Of a stretch of 64,000 bases of DNA, positions 51,143-60,147 are shown piece by piece. This DNA is from Bradyrhizobium huanghuaihaiense (GTDB lineage Bacteria > Pseudomonadota > Alphaproteobacteria > Rhizobiales > Xanthobacteraceae). The stretch is from assembly GCF_007830635.1 (NCBI RefSeq), contig NZ_VLLA01000011.1, positions 124,001-188,000 on the forward strand, given 5' to 3'. A model generated the notes under the pieces. That model did no database searches and was not told where the DNA came from. It saw nothing but the letters and a program-made list of their open reading frames with translations. Position 1 is the stretch's first letter; every line of letters starts with the position of its first letter. The translations under genes were made by a program, and so were the position numbers.

Positions 51143-52552
51143 TCAATGAATGATGCCCAGGCTTCGCCCGGCCGCCACCGGCCGGACGATGCCGTAGCCG
51201 TAATCGTAGTTGGGCACAGCGGCGCCCTGGGGCCGCGCCGTCGCCTTCAAGACCGCAATCATGGTTGCCGGATCCGTCGCCATCGGCGATTGCACGGTCC
51301 GCAGCGCGGCGATGCACCCGGATGCGACGCCGCATGATGTCGACGTTCCCGTATCCGGCTCGAAGCCACGCGGGCCGCGCTGGATCTTCGAGCCGAGAAA
51401 CTGCGTATAGGCGGTGATGTCGGGCTTCCTTTGAGGCATGCCCGCGATAGACGGTCCTTGCGAGGAATAGCAGACGCGCGCGTCCAGGATGTCGCAACCG
51501 GCGAGCGTCAGCACTTCGTCATAGGCGTTGGCGCCCATGATCATGCCCTCCGTCCGCTGCAGACACACGGCATTGGGACAGCCGTCGCCGCAATTGCCGG
51601 CGGCGAAAACCACGTCGGCCCCGAATGCCGTGAGCAACCAGATGTACAGCCTGAAGGGGTGATTGGGATTGTCGATGTAGCGCCTGGAATCACCGGGCGG
51701 AAAATCGTCGAGGCTCGGATGAAAGATACCCCAGCTATTGTTGACCACGAGCGCGGTCTGCGGAATGGCGCCAGTGACCGCCCAGCGCCAGATCAGCATC
51801 AAGTAACCGCGCATCATTTCCGAGATCGTCGCGCTGACAGTGTGCTCCCCGGCCGGCCGCCCAAGCAGCAAGGGATAGTCGAGCAGCGTCACCTTCGGGG
51901 CCACCGCGAGCACGCCGTAGGCACACATCGTTCCGTGTCCGATGCGATGGAGTCCCGGCGTCGTCGCCACGGTCGGAGGCGTCCACGAATTGCCGACATC
52001 CAGGTCCAGGTTGAGGCCGAATCGCGTCTCAAGATGTGACTTGCAGATGCCGGTATCAACGATGGCGACGGCAACACCCGCGCCGTGAAGGCCGTTGTGC
52101 TGCAGCGTCGGGGTGTTGAGATCCTGCCGAACCATCTCGGTATCGCCGGTGGCCTTGTTGGCAGGGGGTAAAGCAAGCTGGCCGCGCACATCAGGATCCA
52201 ACCAGACTGGCTCGCCATTGTTGAATCCCGGCTTGGCGAGGCTCTCGGGAGAAACGTAGGCGCGGATCAGGAATTTCTTCGATTTATCGAGCGCGAGGAG
52301 CGCGGACGCATTTTTGCCCCTGTCCCTGGTCGAGACTGCAGGTCGCTGATCGGCGCCGTCCCAGAGCGGCAAGGCGCCGAACTCACCGTCGATCAAAAAG
52401 TCGGGCGCCGCGTTCCTTTGAATGTATTCGCGCATCGCGCCGACCGGACTATCGCCCTTGAGCAGGTCGTTTGCCGCCCTCACGAGCATGCCATCCTGAT
52501 TGCGCTGCGCCAGCACCCGCACATAGCCGGTGTACAATTCCCAAGGCGTCAT
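51143..52552 (-). CDS. S8 (subtilisin-like) serine protease without signal peptide
   Basis: A 469-residue protein with the complete subtilase triad in order: Asp in VAVAIVDTGICKSH, His in HRIGHGTMCAYGVLA, the oxyanion Asn in VVFAAGNCGDGCPNAVCLQ, and Ser in DTGTSTSCGVASGCIAAL. The N-terminal 160 residues hold no recognised domain and no signal peptide, so it is either cytoplasmic or secreted in an unusual way. The cluster of cysteines around the Asn loop is not seen in ordinary subtilisins. The gene follows the PAP2 gene by 37 bases on the same strand, so they are probably co-transcribed. Confidence 0.9.
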   Translation of the reverse strand: MTPWELYTGYVRVLAQRNQDGMLVRAANDLLKGDSPVGAMREYIQRNAAPDFLIDGEFGALPLWDGADQRPAVSTRDRGKNASALLALDKSKKFLIRAYVSPESLAKPGFNNGEPVWLDPDVRGQLALPPANKATGDTEMVRQDLNTPTLQHNGLHGAGVAVAIVDTGICKSHLETRFGLNLDLDVGNSWTPPTVATTPGLHRIGHGTMCAYGVLAVAPKVTLLDYPLLLGRPAGEHTVSATISEMMRGYLMLIWRWAVTGAIPQTALVVNNSWGIFHPSLDDFPPGDSRRYIDNPNHPFRLYIWLLTAFGADVVFAAGNCGDGCPNAVCLQRTEGMIMGANAYDEVLTLAGCDILDARVCYSSQGPSIAGMPQRKPDITAYTQFLGSKIQRGPRGFEPDTGTSTSCGVASGCIAALRTVQSPMATDPATMIAVLKATARPQGAAVPNYDYGYGIVRPVAAGRSLGIIH

Positions 52553-52589
52553 GGCTGCCTCCGCTGCCGTGGTCAGGTTGCGCGTGGTC

Positions 52590-53432
52590 TCACTGCCATT
52601 CTTTCTGCGCGAGTGCGAACGTGGCCGCGTAGAACGGGCAAGCGATCAGAAAGCGCCTTATGACGATCGCGGCCCTGGCGCCCGCGTCGATGTCCTCGCG
52701 ATAATGCAGTCCCGCGATCACCCGGTTCATCCCGACTCGCGCGGCCAGCGCGCGCAAGGCCTCCGCGTATTGAGGGAGCAGGTCGGCCAGGCATTCGGAG
52801 GTGAGCGTGCCAATGAGCGCGTGCCCGGCCGGATAGGCCGGGTGCCCCGGGACCTGGACCGGCGGATACAGCGTCGGGCAGACCTGGCTTGGTCGCGGCT
52901 GGTACCAATAGGGTGGGGGGGCGGCACCAGCCGGGTTCGGATATTGGAGCTTGAGCTGGACCATAGCAAACTCGCCGACCCGGGCCATGATCTTCATCAG
53001 CAGGAACGTTTGCGGGTGGGACGTGGCGCTGATGTTGAGAAGCTGCAGCCATCGCAGCTGAAAATTCTGGTTCTCCTCCACGATCTCGCCGAGCGCTTCC
53101 GGCCGCTCCGCGACAGCCAGCACCAGGACCTCGTCGATCATCTTCGCGGTGACGGGGAAGGTGGGTGGCGGCAGCGCGACCGCCGCCTGCCATTGCTTGC
53201 CGCCGATGGTCTGGGCCAGAAACTCCGGCATGATCGCGATGGCGCGCAGATCCGGATCCCATTCAGAGTCTCGGAACTTGGCGTAGTAGTCCCGCGGGAT
53301 GGTGATCTCGGCAAGTGGCCGATCGGCCCGCATCGCGAACACGGGCGATCCACCGCCGCCCGAGCCGCCTGACCAGTTTCCTCCGAACCAATTGCCACCA
53401 AACCAGTTGCCTCCGAACCAATTTCCCCCCAT
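52590..53432 (-). CDS. PAP2/vanadium haloperoxidase-fold protein with GGNWF repeats
   Basis: A 280-residue protein from ATG 53432, with AGGAGG at proper spacing. It opens with GGNWFGGNWFGGNWFGGNWS, four copies of a five-residue unit, then a Gly/Ser linker. The phosphatase signature is distributed as YQPRPSQVCP, HPAYPAGHALIGTLT (P-x-GH) and NRVIAGLHYREDIDAG (R-x5-H-x3-D). This is the PAP2/acid phosphatase core also used by vanadium haloperoxidases. No signal peptide or membrane helices. It lies between the cyclase and protease genes, all on the minus strand. Confidence 0.85.
   Translation of the reverse strand: MGGNWFGGNWFGGNWFGGNWSGGSGGGGSPVFAMRADRPLAEITIPRDYYAKFRDSEWDPDLRAIAIMPEFLAQTIGGKQWQAAVALPPPTFPVTAKMIDEVLVLAVAERPEALGEIVEENQNFQLRWLQLLNISATSHPQTFLLMKIMARVGEFAMVQLKLQYPNPAGAAPPPYWYQPRPSQVCPTLYPPVQVPGHPAYPAGHALIGTLTSECLADLLPQYAEALRALAARVGMNRVIAGLHYREDIDAGARAAIVIRRFLIACPFYAATFALAQKEWQ
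53370..53429 (-). repeat. Four 15-bp coding repeats (GGNWF units)
   Basis: Four consecutive 15-base units encode Gly-Gly-Asn-Trp-Phe (last unit Ser instead of Phe). Units differ at several third positions (GGGGGAAATTGGTTC, GGAGGCAACTGGTTT, GGTGGCAATTGGTTC), so the protein repeat is kept while the DNA has diverged. Confidence 0.9.
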
Positions 53433-53473
53433 GACGGGATCCTCCTGTGGTTCGCTGCAAATGCAGCATGGTT

Positions 53474-55276
53474 TCAATCCGGCAAGCCTGCCTCTCGCAA
53501 ATGTTCGATGAAGCGTTCCCGCAAACCTATTTTGAACGGGCATCGCTCACGATAGGCCGAAAGCTTGAATCGAGGCTGTATCTCCAGAAGCGTCCTGGTA
53601 ACGCTCCGGGCCTCATCGTTCTGACCCTTCGCAATGTAGGCGGCTGCCAGAACACGCAGGTTGGCGGACAGCCGTGCGTTCAGAGCTGCGGTCTTGCGGG
53701 CCCACACGACCGCCTCGTCGTAATTGCCGTTGATGTAATGCGCTTGGCCGAGGAACATCAGGTAGAAATATGCCTGCGTATCGGCCGGTGACAGCCGCAA
53801 TCCCTGTTCAGCGCGCGTGATCGCTGATTGGCCCTCCTCAAGGTAGCCGTACACGCCACTGCTAAGGGTCCAAGCCATAGCATTTCCGGGTGACGCGCTC
53901 AACGCTCTGTCAAAGAGGTCGAGCGCTGAGTCGTAGTCCTTGAACAACAGCGCCTTGGTGTGTCCGAGAACGGCCAGCGCGAAGCCGTCTGCCGGCGCAC
54001 GATCGACCGCCGCCGTGGCAAGGCGCGCCGCTTCCGCCGCATCGGGGCCGCCCTCGGCGCCCCAGCCCTGCGCGACATTGTGAATGTGCCAGAGCGCTGC
54101 ATAAGCATAGGGCGTAGCATAGCTCGGATCCGCAGCGATCGCGGCCTGCAACAACTCGCCCGCACGGCCGAAGTCGAAGAAATTCATGCGATACATGAAG
54201 TCAATCGCCTTCATGAGCAGCTCGTAGGCATTGAGATTGTCCGAGCGCTTTTGCAGCGCGCGCTTCAGCTCTGCCTCGCGGACCTGGGGAGCGATGCTCC
54301 ATACGATGCGTGTCGCAATGCGGCTCTGAAATTCGAACAGTTCGGAGACATCGCCATCATAATGATCTGCCCAGAGCAAGATCCCCGCTTCGACGTCCTG
54401 CAATTCCACGCCGATGCGAAGCCGCTTGTCGGCGCGTCGGATGCTGCCGCTCAGGACATATCGGACGCCGAGCTCCTGGCCGATCCTCTGGTTGTCGATC
54501 GGTCCGCTGCGATAGGGAGAGGTGGACATGCTTGAAATGACGAACAGCCCGCGGAGGCTCTGAAGCGCCACGACGATCTCATCGGCCGTCCCATCGCCGA
54601 AGTAATCGTCCACAGGATTCGCTCCCTGCGTACGAAACGGCAGCACCGCGATGTAGGGCACCTTGGCCTGGCGGCTCGCCTTGCGGCGGTCGCCCGAGGG
54701 CAGTCGTTCGGCCTCAGGCAGCAGCAGAGAATAGGCGTGAACGGGGCGTGCGAGATGCTTGAGCCGGAGCACGCCCAGGTCCTGGACTGGCACGTCGAGC
54801 CGGTCCTTGATCTGCTGGAACATCTCATCTGAAAGCACCACGCCGCCAGCCGGCGCCGACTGCTCGAGTCTCGCCGCGATATTGACGCCCTTTCCGAAGA
54901 TGTCCTCGGATTCGACGATGGTCTGCGCAACGTTCAGACCCATTCGAAATTGAATCTTCCGATCGTATCCTTCCCGGGTCTGCGCGGCCGCGACTTCGGC
55001 TTGCAAGGCGACCGCACAGCGCGCGGCATCAAGGGAGGAATCGAACGAGGCGAGAAAGCCGTCCCCGGTATTCTTCACGATCCTGCCGCGGAAGGAGACG
55101 ATGCACGGGTTGATCACGCCGAAACGAAGCGCTCGCAGGCGGATGTGCGTTGCCTCCTCCGCCACCTCGGTCAGGCGAGCGTAGCCCACGACGTCGGCGG
55201 CCAGAATTGCAAGTACGCGCCGCGATGGCGGGGCCGCCTCTGCAGCATCGATCCCCGGATGGTTCACCTTGACCAC
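53474..55276 (-). CDS. Class III adenylate/guanylate cyclase with TolB-like and TPR regions
   Basis: About 600 residues. The cyclase domain (RRVLAILAADVVGYARLTEV with the first metal Asp, IVKNTGDGFLASFDS with the second, then FGKGVNIAARLEQSAPAGGV) is complete. A TolB-N-like segment follows (YIAVLPFRTQGANPVDDYFG), then tetratricopeptide repeats to the end (AMAWTLSSGVYGYLEEGQSA and others). This is the common rhizobial CyaA architecture without membrane helices. It should make cAMP from ATP. GTG 55276 has AAGG seven bases upstream; the frame is open further, and GTG 55267 or ATG 55315 are alternatives. Confidence 0.88.
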   Translation of the reverse strand: MVKVNHPGIDAAEAAPPSRRVLAILAADVVGYARLTEVAEEATHIRLRALRFGVINPCIVSFRGRIVKNTGDGFLASFDSSLDAARCAVALQAEVAAAQTREGYDRKIQFRMGLNVAQTIVESEDIFGKGVNIAARLEQSAPAGGVVLSDEMFQQIKDRLDVPVQDLGVLRLKHLARPVHAYSLLLPEAERLPSGDRRKASRQAKVPYIAVLPFRTQGANPVDDYFGDGTADEIVVALQSLRGLFVISSMSTSPYRSGPIDNQRIGQELGVRYVLSGSIRRADKRLRIGVELQDVEAGILLWADHYDGDVSELFEFQSRIATRIVWSIAPQVREAELKRALQKRSDNLNAYELLMKAIDFMYRMNFFDFGRAGELLQAAIAADPSYATPYAYAALWHIHNVAQGWGAEGGPDAAEAARLATAAVDRAPADGFALAVLGHTKALLFKDYDSALDLFDRALSASPGNAMAWTLSSGVYGYLEEGQSAITRAEQGLRLSPADTQAYFYLMFLGQAHYINGNYDEAVVWARKTAALNARLSANLRVLAAAYIAKGQNDEARSVTRTLLEIQPRFKLSAYRERCPFKIGLRERFIEHLREAGLPD

Positions 55277-55781
55277 CCCGCTACCTTGCAGAACGGGGGC
55301 AGGATAGCAGACCATGACGCTATTGACAGCGCGCACCGGGCACCTCGTGCTCCAAACAACGTCAACGCCCGCTTGTGCGCGCGCCGACATTTTTCTGAAT
55401 GACGCGGCCCCCAAATCATAAACAGCGAATCTCCCTTCCGGTGAGCGCCATGTCAGACGAGGCACGCCTGTCGTGTCCGCGAACTTGGGAAACTCGCTCC
55501 CCGAAGCGGGTAGTGGGCCTGATCCTGGCGGCCTTTTCAGCCCTATCTGCATAGAGCCACAATCGGTTTCAGCAACTTGACTGCAAAGCGGAAGGCCTGA
55601 GCGCTACCGTGTTGCGCAGTGGGGACTTTACAGCCGAAATGGAAATTCGCTGTGAATTAAATCATAAATAAACACATAAATTCGTGCCACCGGGCCCGGC
55701 GGTTGTGTTTCGCCGATTTGCTCGCTGTCGACGGTGAGGATGGGCGCTGATCGGCGCCCATCCCGTGCGGCCGTTATTCGG
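55277..55781. other. Intergenic region between cyclase and phosphodiesterase genes
   Basis: No supported gene. It contains an AT-rich block at about 55645-55685 (AATTAAATCATAAATAAACA), unusual for this genome, which may hold the cyclase promoter. The cyclase frame stays open back to 55552 but the residues look non-coding. Confidence 0.55.
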
Positions 55782-57989
55782 CTACCGCAAAATCTCGCGC
55801 AGCAACTCGCCGTCGACCTGGTGCGGCCGGACGCCCAGGAGTTGCATGATGGTCGGCGCCACGTCGAGGTTGCGCATACGGCGGATCGTCGTGTTGTTGC
55901 GGATCTGCGGGCCGGCGGCGATGAAGGTCGCGCTCATCACCGGCAGCTTTGGATCGTGGCCGTGGGCGCCGTAGAAGTTCGGCATCGACAGCGTGGTCGT
56001 CGCCGCATTGAAGGTCGCATCGCCGAGGCGGGCGACGCCGGGGTTCTGGATGCCGTCGAAATTGTACCCCGGAGCCATCAGCGCGAACACATCGCCAAAA
56101 TCCTGGCCGATGGTCTTGCTGGTGCATTGCCCGATCCCAGCCTCGCACTGGAGCGGACGGGTCTCGACCACGGTGAAGAGCCGTCCGCCCTCGAGCGAGA
56201 AGTTGAATTTCGGGTTGGGATCGACCGCGTTCTTCACGGCGTCGGTGATCTGGGTGACCAGCGCGGCGTAGCTCGCGGGGTCGACGGTGCCGCCGGACTC
56301 GCGCTGCTGCAGGTTGACGTAGATGTTGACCGCCGGACCCGAGGTGCGGATCGCCACCTTGCTGGTGTCGATGCCGGCATTCTTCAGGATGTTGGTCATG
56401 CTGACCGAGGTGTGGAACGGTGCGAAGCCGTGGTCCGACACGACGATGATGTTGCTGTCCGGCCCCGCCGCCTCAGCGATCTGCTTCACCGCCTTGTCGG
56501 CGGTCTGATAGGCGAAGCGGATGTACGATTTGTAGCGGGCGACCTTGGCGGCGTCCTGGCCGGCGCCGACCGAGCTCGGGTCCTTCGGATTGGTGCCCTG
56601 GCGGGGATCGGTGAGCAGGAACTGATGCTCGGAGCCGTCCGGCTGCTCGATATAGATCATCACCAGATCGGCGTCGGGATGGTTCTTGATCGCGCGCTCG
56701 CCGATGTCGGCCTGGTAACGCACAAAGGTCTTGACCATGTCCTCGTACATCGCCTCGATCTCGATGTCGGGGAAATCAGTGAAGCCCGGGCTGAGGCGCT
56801 CCGGAATGCGGAAGTCGGCCTGCGGGCGCCAGAACCCGATGCTGTTGTTGATGTCGTCGACGTCGGCCAGCACGGGCGTGTTGCGCGGGATGTAATTGGC
56901 GCCGTAGCGGGCAAAGCGCACCACCGACAGATCGGGCGCGAGCTGCGAGACGAAGTAGGCGGCGCCGACCCGGGCGCCGCTGCCCTCGAAGAAGAACGGC
57001 GCGTTCTCGCCGCCGAGCTTGGCATAGGCAGGTCCAGTCGCCGGCGGCTTGAACGGCCCGGCCGTGATGCCGCGCGTGGCGTCGAAGAACACGAGGGTGT
57101 CGTAGTTCACCTTGTTGTCGTTGGTGGTGTCGAGTGCCGCCACCCGGATCGCGTATTTGAGGTCCTGCGTGGCCGCGCTGGTGCAGGTCGCGGTCTGCAC
57201 CGAGGCGCACGAGAACGTCTCGATCGGCGTGGGCGTTGCCAGCACCGGGCTGAACGAGAAGCGGCCGGCCGCCTGCAACGCCGCGGCCACCGCCGGATCG
57301 GGCGCGAAGTTCGTCTGCGTCAGCGAAAAGCCCTGCGCGCCGAGCCCGCCGAACGCGCCGAACGGCACGGTGTAGTCGGTGACGCGGATCGGCTGGGCCG
57401 GCTGCACCACGGTGCCGTTGATCGAGATGTCGGCGCCGTCGCCGCCCGGCCACGTCGCGGTGACCACTTTCTTGCCCTGCTGACGCAGCTGCACCCATAG
57501 CGGCAGCGCCGACGGCCGCGGCGAGGGCCCAAGCGGGCTCTCGCGATAGCCGCCGATCGGCGCCGCAAAGCCGCTGAGGCTCGATGTGATCGGGCCGACG
57601 ATCGCCTGGAAGGTGTTGGAGGGGATGTCGTTGTGAACGGCGGTCGAGCCGGTGGCGATCTCGATATGGGAAACCGCGGTGAGTGACGGCGAGGCCGTGA
57701 TGTTCTGCAACGCCACCGCGCCATGGCGGCTCAGCCGCGCCAGTCCGCCATCGCGCGGCAGCACGCCTTCGTCGATGAACTGCCGGATGAAGTCGGGTTT
57801 TGCGCCGTCGAGCGAGATGAGGATCACCGGCGATCTGCGGCCGTGGTGATGGCCCCGATCATGGTCGCGATCGCGGACATTGTCGAAACCGCGGCCGCTG
57901 TCATCCTGATCGGCGTGTGCCGTCGCTGCAACGCCCGTCAGCGTTGCGGCGAGCGATAACGAAGAGATCAGGGAGAAGAGCTTTTTCAC
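55782..57989 (-). CDS. Exported alkaline-phosphatase-superfamily phosphodiesterase
   Basis: A 735-residue exported enzyme: signal peptide (FSLISSLSLAATLTGVAATA), a His/Asp-rich stretch (DRDHDRGHHHGRRS) that may bind metal, then the type I phosphodiesterase/nucleotide pyrophosphatase domain. Metal ligands are in VILISLDGAKPDFIR, the nucleophile region in ASPSLTAVSHIEIATGS, and further ligands in EQPDGSEHQFLL, IIVVSDHGFAPFH and FYGAHGHDPKLPVMS. It should hydrolyse phosphodiester or pyrophosphate bonds in the periplasm. It ends with the family-typical MQLLGVRPHQVDG. Stands alone. Confidence 0.9.
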   Translation of the reverse strand: MKKLFSLISSLSLAATLTGVAATAHADQDDSGRGFDNVRDRDHDRGHHHGRRSPVILISLDGAKPDFIRQFIDEGVLPRDGGLARLSRHGAVALQNITASPSLTAVSHIEIATGSTAVHNDIPSNTFQAIVGPITSSLSGFAAPIGGYRESPLGPSPRPSALPLWVQLRQQGKKVVTATWPGGDGADISINGTVVQPAQPIRVTDYTVPFGAFGGLGAQGFSLTQTNFAPDPAVAAALQAAGRFSFSPVLATPTPIETFSCASVQTATCTSAATQDLKYAIRVAALDTTNDNKVNYDTLVFFDATRGITAGPFKPPATGPAYAKLGGENAPFFFEGSGARVGAAYFVSQLAPDLSVVRFARYGANYIPRNTPVLADVDDINNSIGFWRPQADFRIPERLSPGFTDFPDIEIEAMYEDMVKTFVRYQADIGERAIKNHPDADLVMIYIEQPDGSEHQFLLTDPRQGTNPKDPSSVGAGQDAAKVARYKSYIRFAYQTADKAVKQIAEAAGPDSNIIVVSDHGFAPFHTSVSMTNILKNAGIDTSKVAIRTSGPAVNIYVNLQQRESGGTVDPASYAALVTQITDAVKNAVDPNPKFNFSLEGGRLFTVVETRPLQCEAGIGQCTSKTIGQDFGDVFALMAPGYNFDGIQNPGVARLGDATFNAATTTLSMPNFYGAHGHDPKLPVMSATFIAAGPQIRNNTTIRRMRNLDVAPTIMQLLGVRPHQVDGELLREILR

Positions 57990-58244
57990 GTGAATGCCCC
58001 GTGCTTTTTGTTGCGCAACCTGTGCGCGATCAATCTCGAATGACGCAGAGATTATCGAGCGGGGCCGACGACGCGCGTGTGACGCCCAGGCGACGCATCT
58101 GCGTCGCTGTGTGAATGCTGTCGCAAGACTCCAAGCGGAGCTCTGTCGCGCGAGCTATGGGAACTCGTCAACGCAAGTACACGCCCGTGTGTGTTGAACG
58201 CTGCGAACTCGTTCGCTACGCTGGAGAAAATAAGGGGAGGGCGC

Positions 58245-59120
58245 GTGAAGCAGCTCAGGATCGGGGACATCACCATCGACGCGGTGATCGAGCGGGAGGG
58301 CCCCTGGCGGCGGCCGCAAGATTTTTTCCCGGCTTATGACGACGGCGTGTTCAGGCGTCATCTGGCGACGATGGAGCCGGAGGTGTTCGATGTTGCGCGC
58401 GGCATGATGGTCATCACCTACCAGACCTTCGTCGTGCGCACGCCGCGCTACACCATCCTGGTCGACACCTGCACGGGCGAGGACAAGGGCCATCCGCCGC
58501 CGTTCGACTTTCCCGGCAAGGAGCGCTGGCGCAACGAATTGTTCGCGCTCGGCGTCGGCTTCGAGCAGATCGATTATGTGTTCTGCACGCATCTGCACAT
58601 CGACCACACCGGCTGGAACACGACCTTGCGCGACGGCCGCTGGGTGCCGACGTTCCCGAACGCCAAATACGTCTTTCACAAGGGGGAGTACGCGGCCTGG
58701 GAGGCCGAGCACGCCAAGGGCAACAATCCGCCCGGCACGGTCTTCCGTGATAATTGCCTGCCGATCGTCGAAGCCGGGCAGGCATTGCTGGTGGATGACG
58801 ATTACGCGCTGGATGATACGGTCACACTGACGCCGACGCCGGGGCATTCGCCCTGCCATTGCTGCGTGAATATCTTTTCGAAGGGCCAGCGTGCGGTGGT
58901 CGCCGGCGATCTCATGCATCACCAGATCCAGTGCCGCGAGCCGGACTGGTCGGCAATGCCGGATTGGGATGCAAAACAATCAGCTGTGTCGCGGCGAAAG
59001 TTCTTTGCGTCCGTTGCGGATACGGACACGCTGATCCTGCCGATCCATTTTCCGGCGCCGACGGTGGGATGGATCAGGCCGTTGGATGGGGCGTTCGATT
59101 ATCGATTCAGGCGGGAGTGA
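58245..59120 (+). CDS. Metallo-beta-lactamase-fold hydrolase
   Basis: A 291-residue protein starting at GTG 58245 with AAGGGGAGG upstream. The zinc motif is VFCTHLHIDHTGWNTTL (HxHxDH), followed by LTPTPGHSPCHCCVNI (His), VVAGDLMHHQIQCREPDW (bridging Asp) and ILPIHFPAPTVGWI (last His). The order matches cytoplasmic MBL proteins of the lactonase/AttM-like group, but the specific substrate is unknown. No signal peptide. Convergent with psiF-like gene; a perfect hairpin lies between. Confidence 0.9.
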   Translation: MKQLRIGDITIDAVIEREGPWRRPQDFFPAYDDGVFRRHLATMEPEVFDVARGMMVITYQTFVVRTPRYTILVDTCTGEDKGHPPPFDFPGKERWRNELFALGVGFEQIDYVFCTHLHIDHTGWNTTLRDGRWVPTFPNAKYVFHKGEYAAWEAEHAKGNNPPGTVFRDNCLPIVEAGQALLVDDDYALDDTVTLTPTPGHSPCHCCVNIFSKGQRAVVAGDLMHHQIQCREPDWSAMPDWDAKQSAVSRRKFFASVADTDTLILPIHFPAPTVGWIRPLDGAFDYRFRRE

Positions 59121-59130
59121 CGCTCTTCAC

Positions 59131-59152
59131 CTCGCCCCGCTTGCGGGGCGAG
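59131..59152. terminator. Perfect 10-bp hairpin between convergent genes
   Basis: CTCGCCCCGC and GCGGGGCGAG pair fully around two bases (or nine pairs around CTTG), 10 bases after the stop of the hydrolase gene. T-runs are short. Confidence 0.6.
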
Positions 59153-59177
59153 GGAGTTCAGCTTCGTCGTGGCGCCC

Positions 59178-59426
59178 TTACGCGCCGACTTCGCACTTCT
59201 TCATGAAGCTGTTCTTGGCGGCGCCGGCGAGCGGCTTGCCATCGGCGCTGACGGCCTTGGGCGCGCAGGCGTCGGCCTTGCACTTCTTCAGGAACGAGGT
59301 CTTGGCGGCGCCGGCCAGCGGCTTGCCGTCCTTGCCGACCGCCTTGCTCTCGCAGGTGTCCTCCGCGAAGGCCGAGCCCGCTGCAAAGGTGGCAACGATC
59401 GCAGCCAGCAAAATCCGCTTCATCAT
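59178..59426 (-). CDS. psiF: PsiF-repeat exported protein
   Basis: An 82-residue exported protein: signal peptide (RILLAAIVATFAAGSAFA), then two PsiF repeats, each with C-x-x-K/P-A-V and DGKPLAGAAK(T/N)SF(L/M)KKC. The repeats are near-identical (KDGKPLAGAAKTSFLKKC and ADGKPLAGAAKNSFMKKC). PsiF is induced by phosphate starvation in enterics; the function is unknown. AGGAGA precedes the first of two adjacent ATG codons. Confidence 0.92.
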   Translation of the reverse strand: MMKRILLAAIVATFAAGSAFAEDTCESKAVGKDGKPLAGAAKTSFLKKCKADACAPKAVSADGKPLAGAAKNSFMKKCEVGA

Positions 59427-59669
59427 GGGTGTCTCCTAAACCAGAAATGGCGCTGAGGATTGGAGCCGGGAATCGTGGCGCAATCAAGCAGGATCGGCGT
59501 TGCCGGGTCGTGGTGTGCGGATATTTTCGGCGTGCGATGAATGAGTCTCGCCCTCGCGCACGGCGGGGTCGCTTTTGGGATTTTGGCCAGCTGCTTGCTG
59601 CACTGCGCGCTGACCGCGCGGTGCGAACCTGCTAGGCTCACGCCATTGCAGCAGGAACGGAGCGTTGCC

Positions 59670-60131
59670 ATGGACGCCGTGACGAGCCCGCAGACCGCCG
59701 ATCGGCATTCCCATCTGGTTCAACCTCAGGCCATGGAATGGCAGAAGACGCGCTTTCCCGGCTGCGAGGCCAAGACCTTGCTGTTCGATCGCGACACCGG
59801 CCTGATGACCGCCTTGATGCGCTTCGCGCCGGGATCGGTGCTGCCCGATCACGAGCATGTCGGCATCGAGCAGAGCTACGTGATCGAGGGCGCGCTTGTC
59901 GACAAGGAGGGGCCCGCCCAGGGCATCGCCTGCAAGGCCGGCGAATTCATCTGGCGCGAGGCGGGCAGCCGGCACGCCGCATGGTGCCCGGACGGGGCAC
60001 TGATCCTTGCGATCTTCCAGGTGCCGAACAAGTTCTTCGAGGCCGATGGCCGCGTGGTCGACGCCTCCGGCCAGGATTGGGACGAGGCCTGGGGGCACAC
60101 GGCGGCGCAGCGGGCGCGGAGCGCTGGATAA
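59670..60131 (+). CDS. Cupin domain protein (ChrR-like)
   Basis: A 153-residue single-domain cupin. Motif 1 is in LPDHEHVGIEQSYVIEGALV (HxH..E...G), motif 2 in FIWREAGSRHAAWCPDGALI. Both metal-binding sets are present, so metal is probably bound. Closest in layout to ChrR-type cupins and to acetylacetone/dihydroxyacetophenone dioxygenase-like proteins. GGAACGGAG precedes ATG 59670; a longer frame upstream lacks coding character. It converges on the TetR gene. Confidence 0.87.
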   Translation: MDAVTSPQTADRHSHLVQPQAMEWQKTRFPGCEAKTLLFDRDTGLMTALMRFAPGSVLPDHEHVGIEQSYVIEGALVDKEGPAQGIACKAGEFIWREAGSRHAAWCPDGALILAIFQVPNKFFEADGRVVDASGQDWDEAWGHTAAQRARSAG

Positions 60132-60147
60132 GACCGTTCTGCCTGGT

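Noticed and set aside
55734..57500. 588-codon frame antisense to the exported phosphodiesterase
   Set aside because: Shadow frame: composition dominated by Arg, Gly, Val, Asp, with all conserved motifs on the opposite strand.
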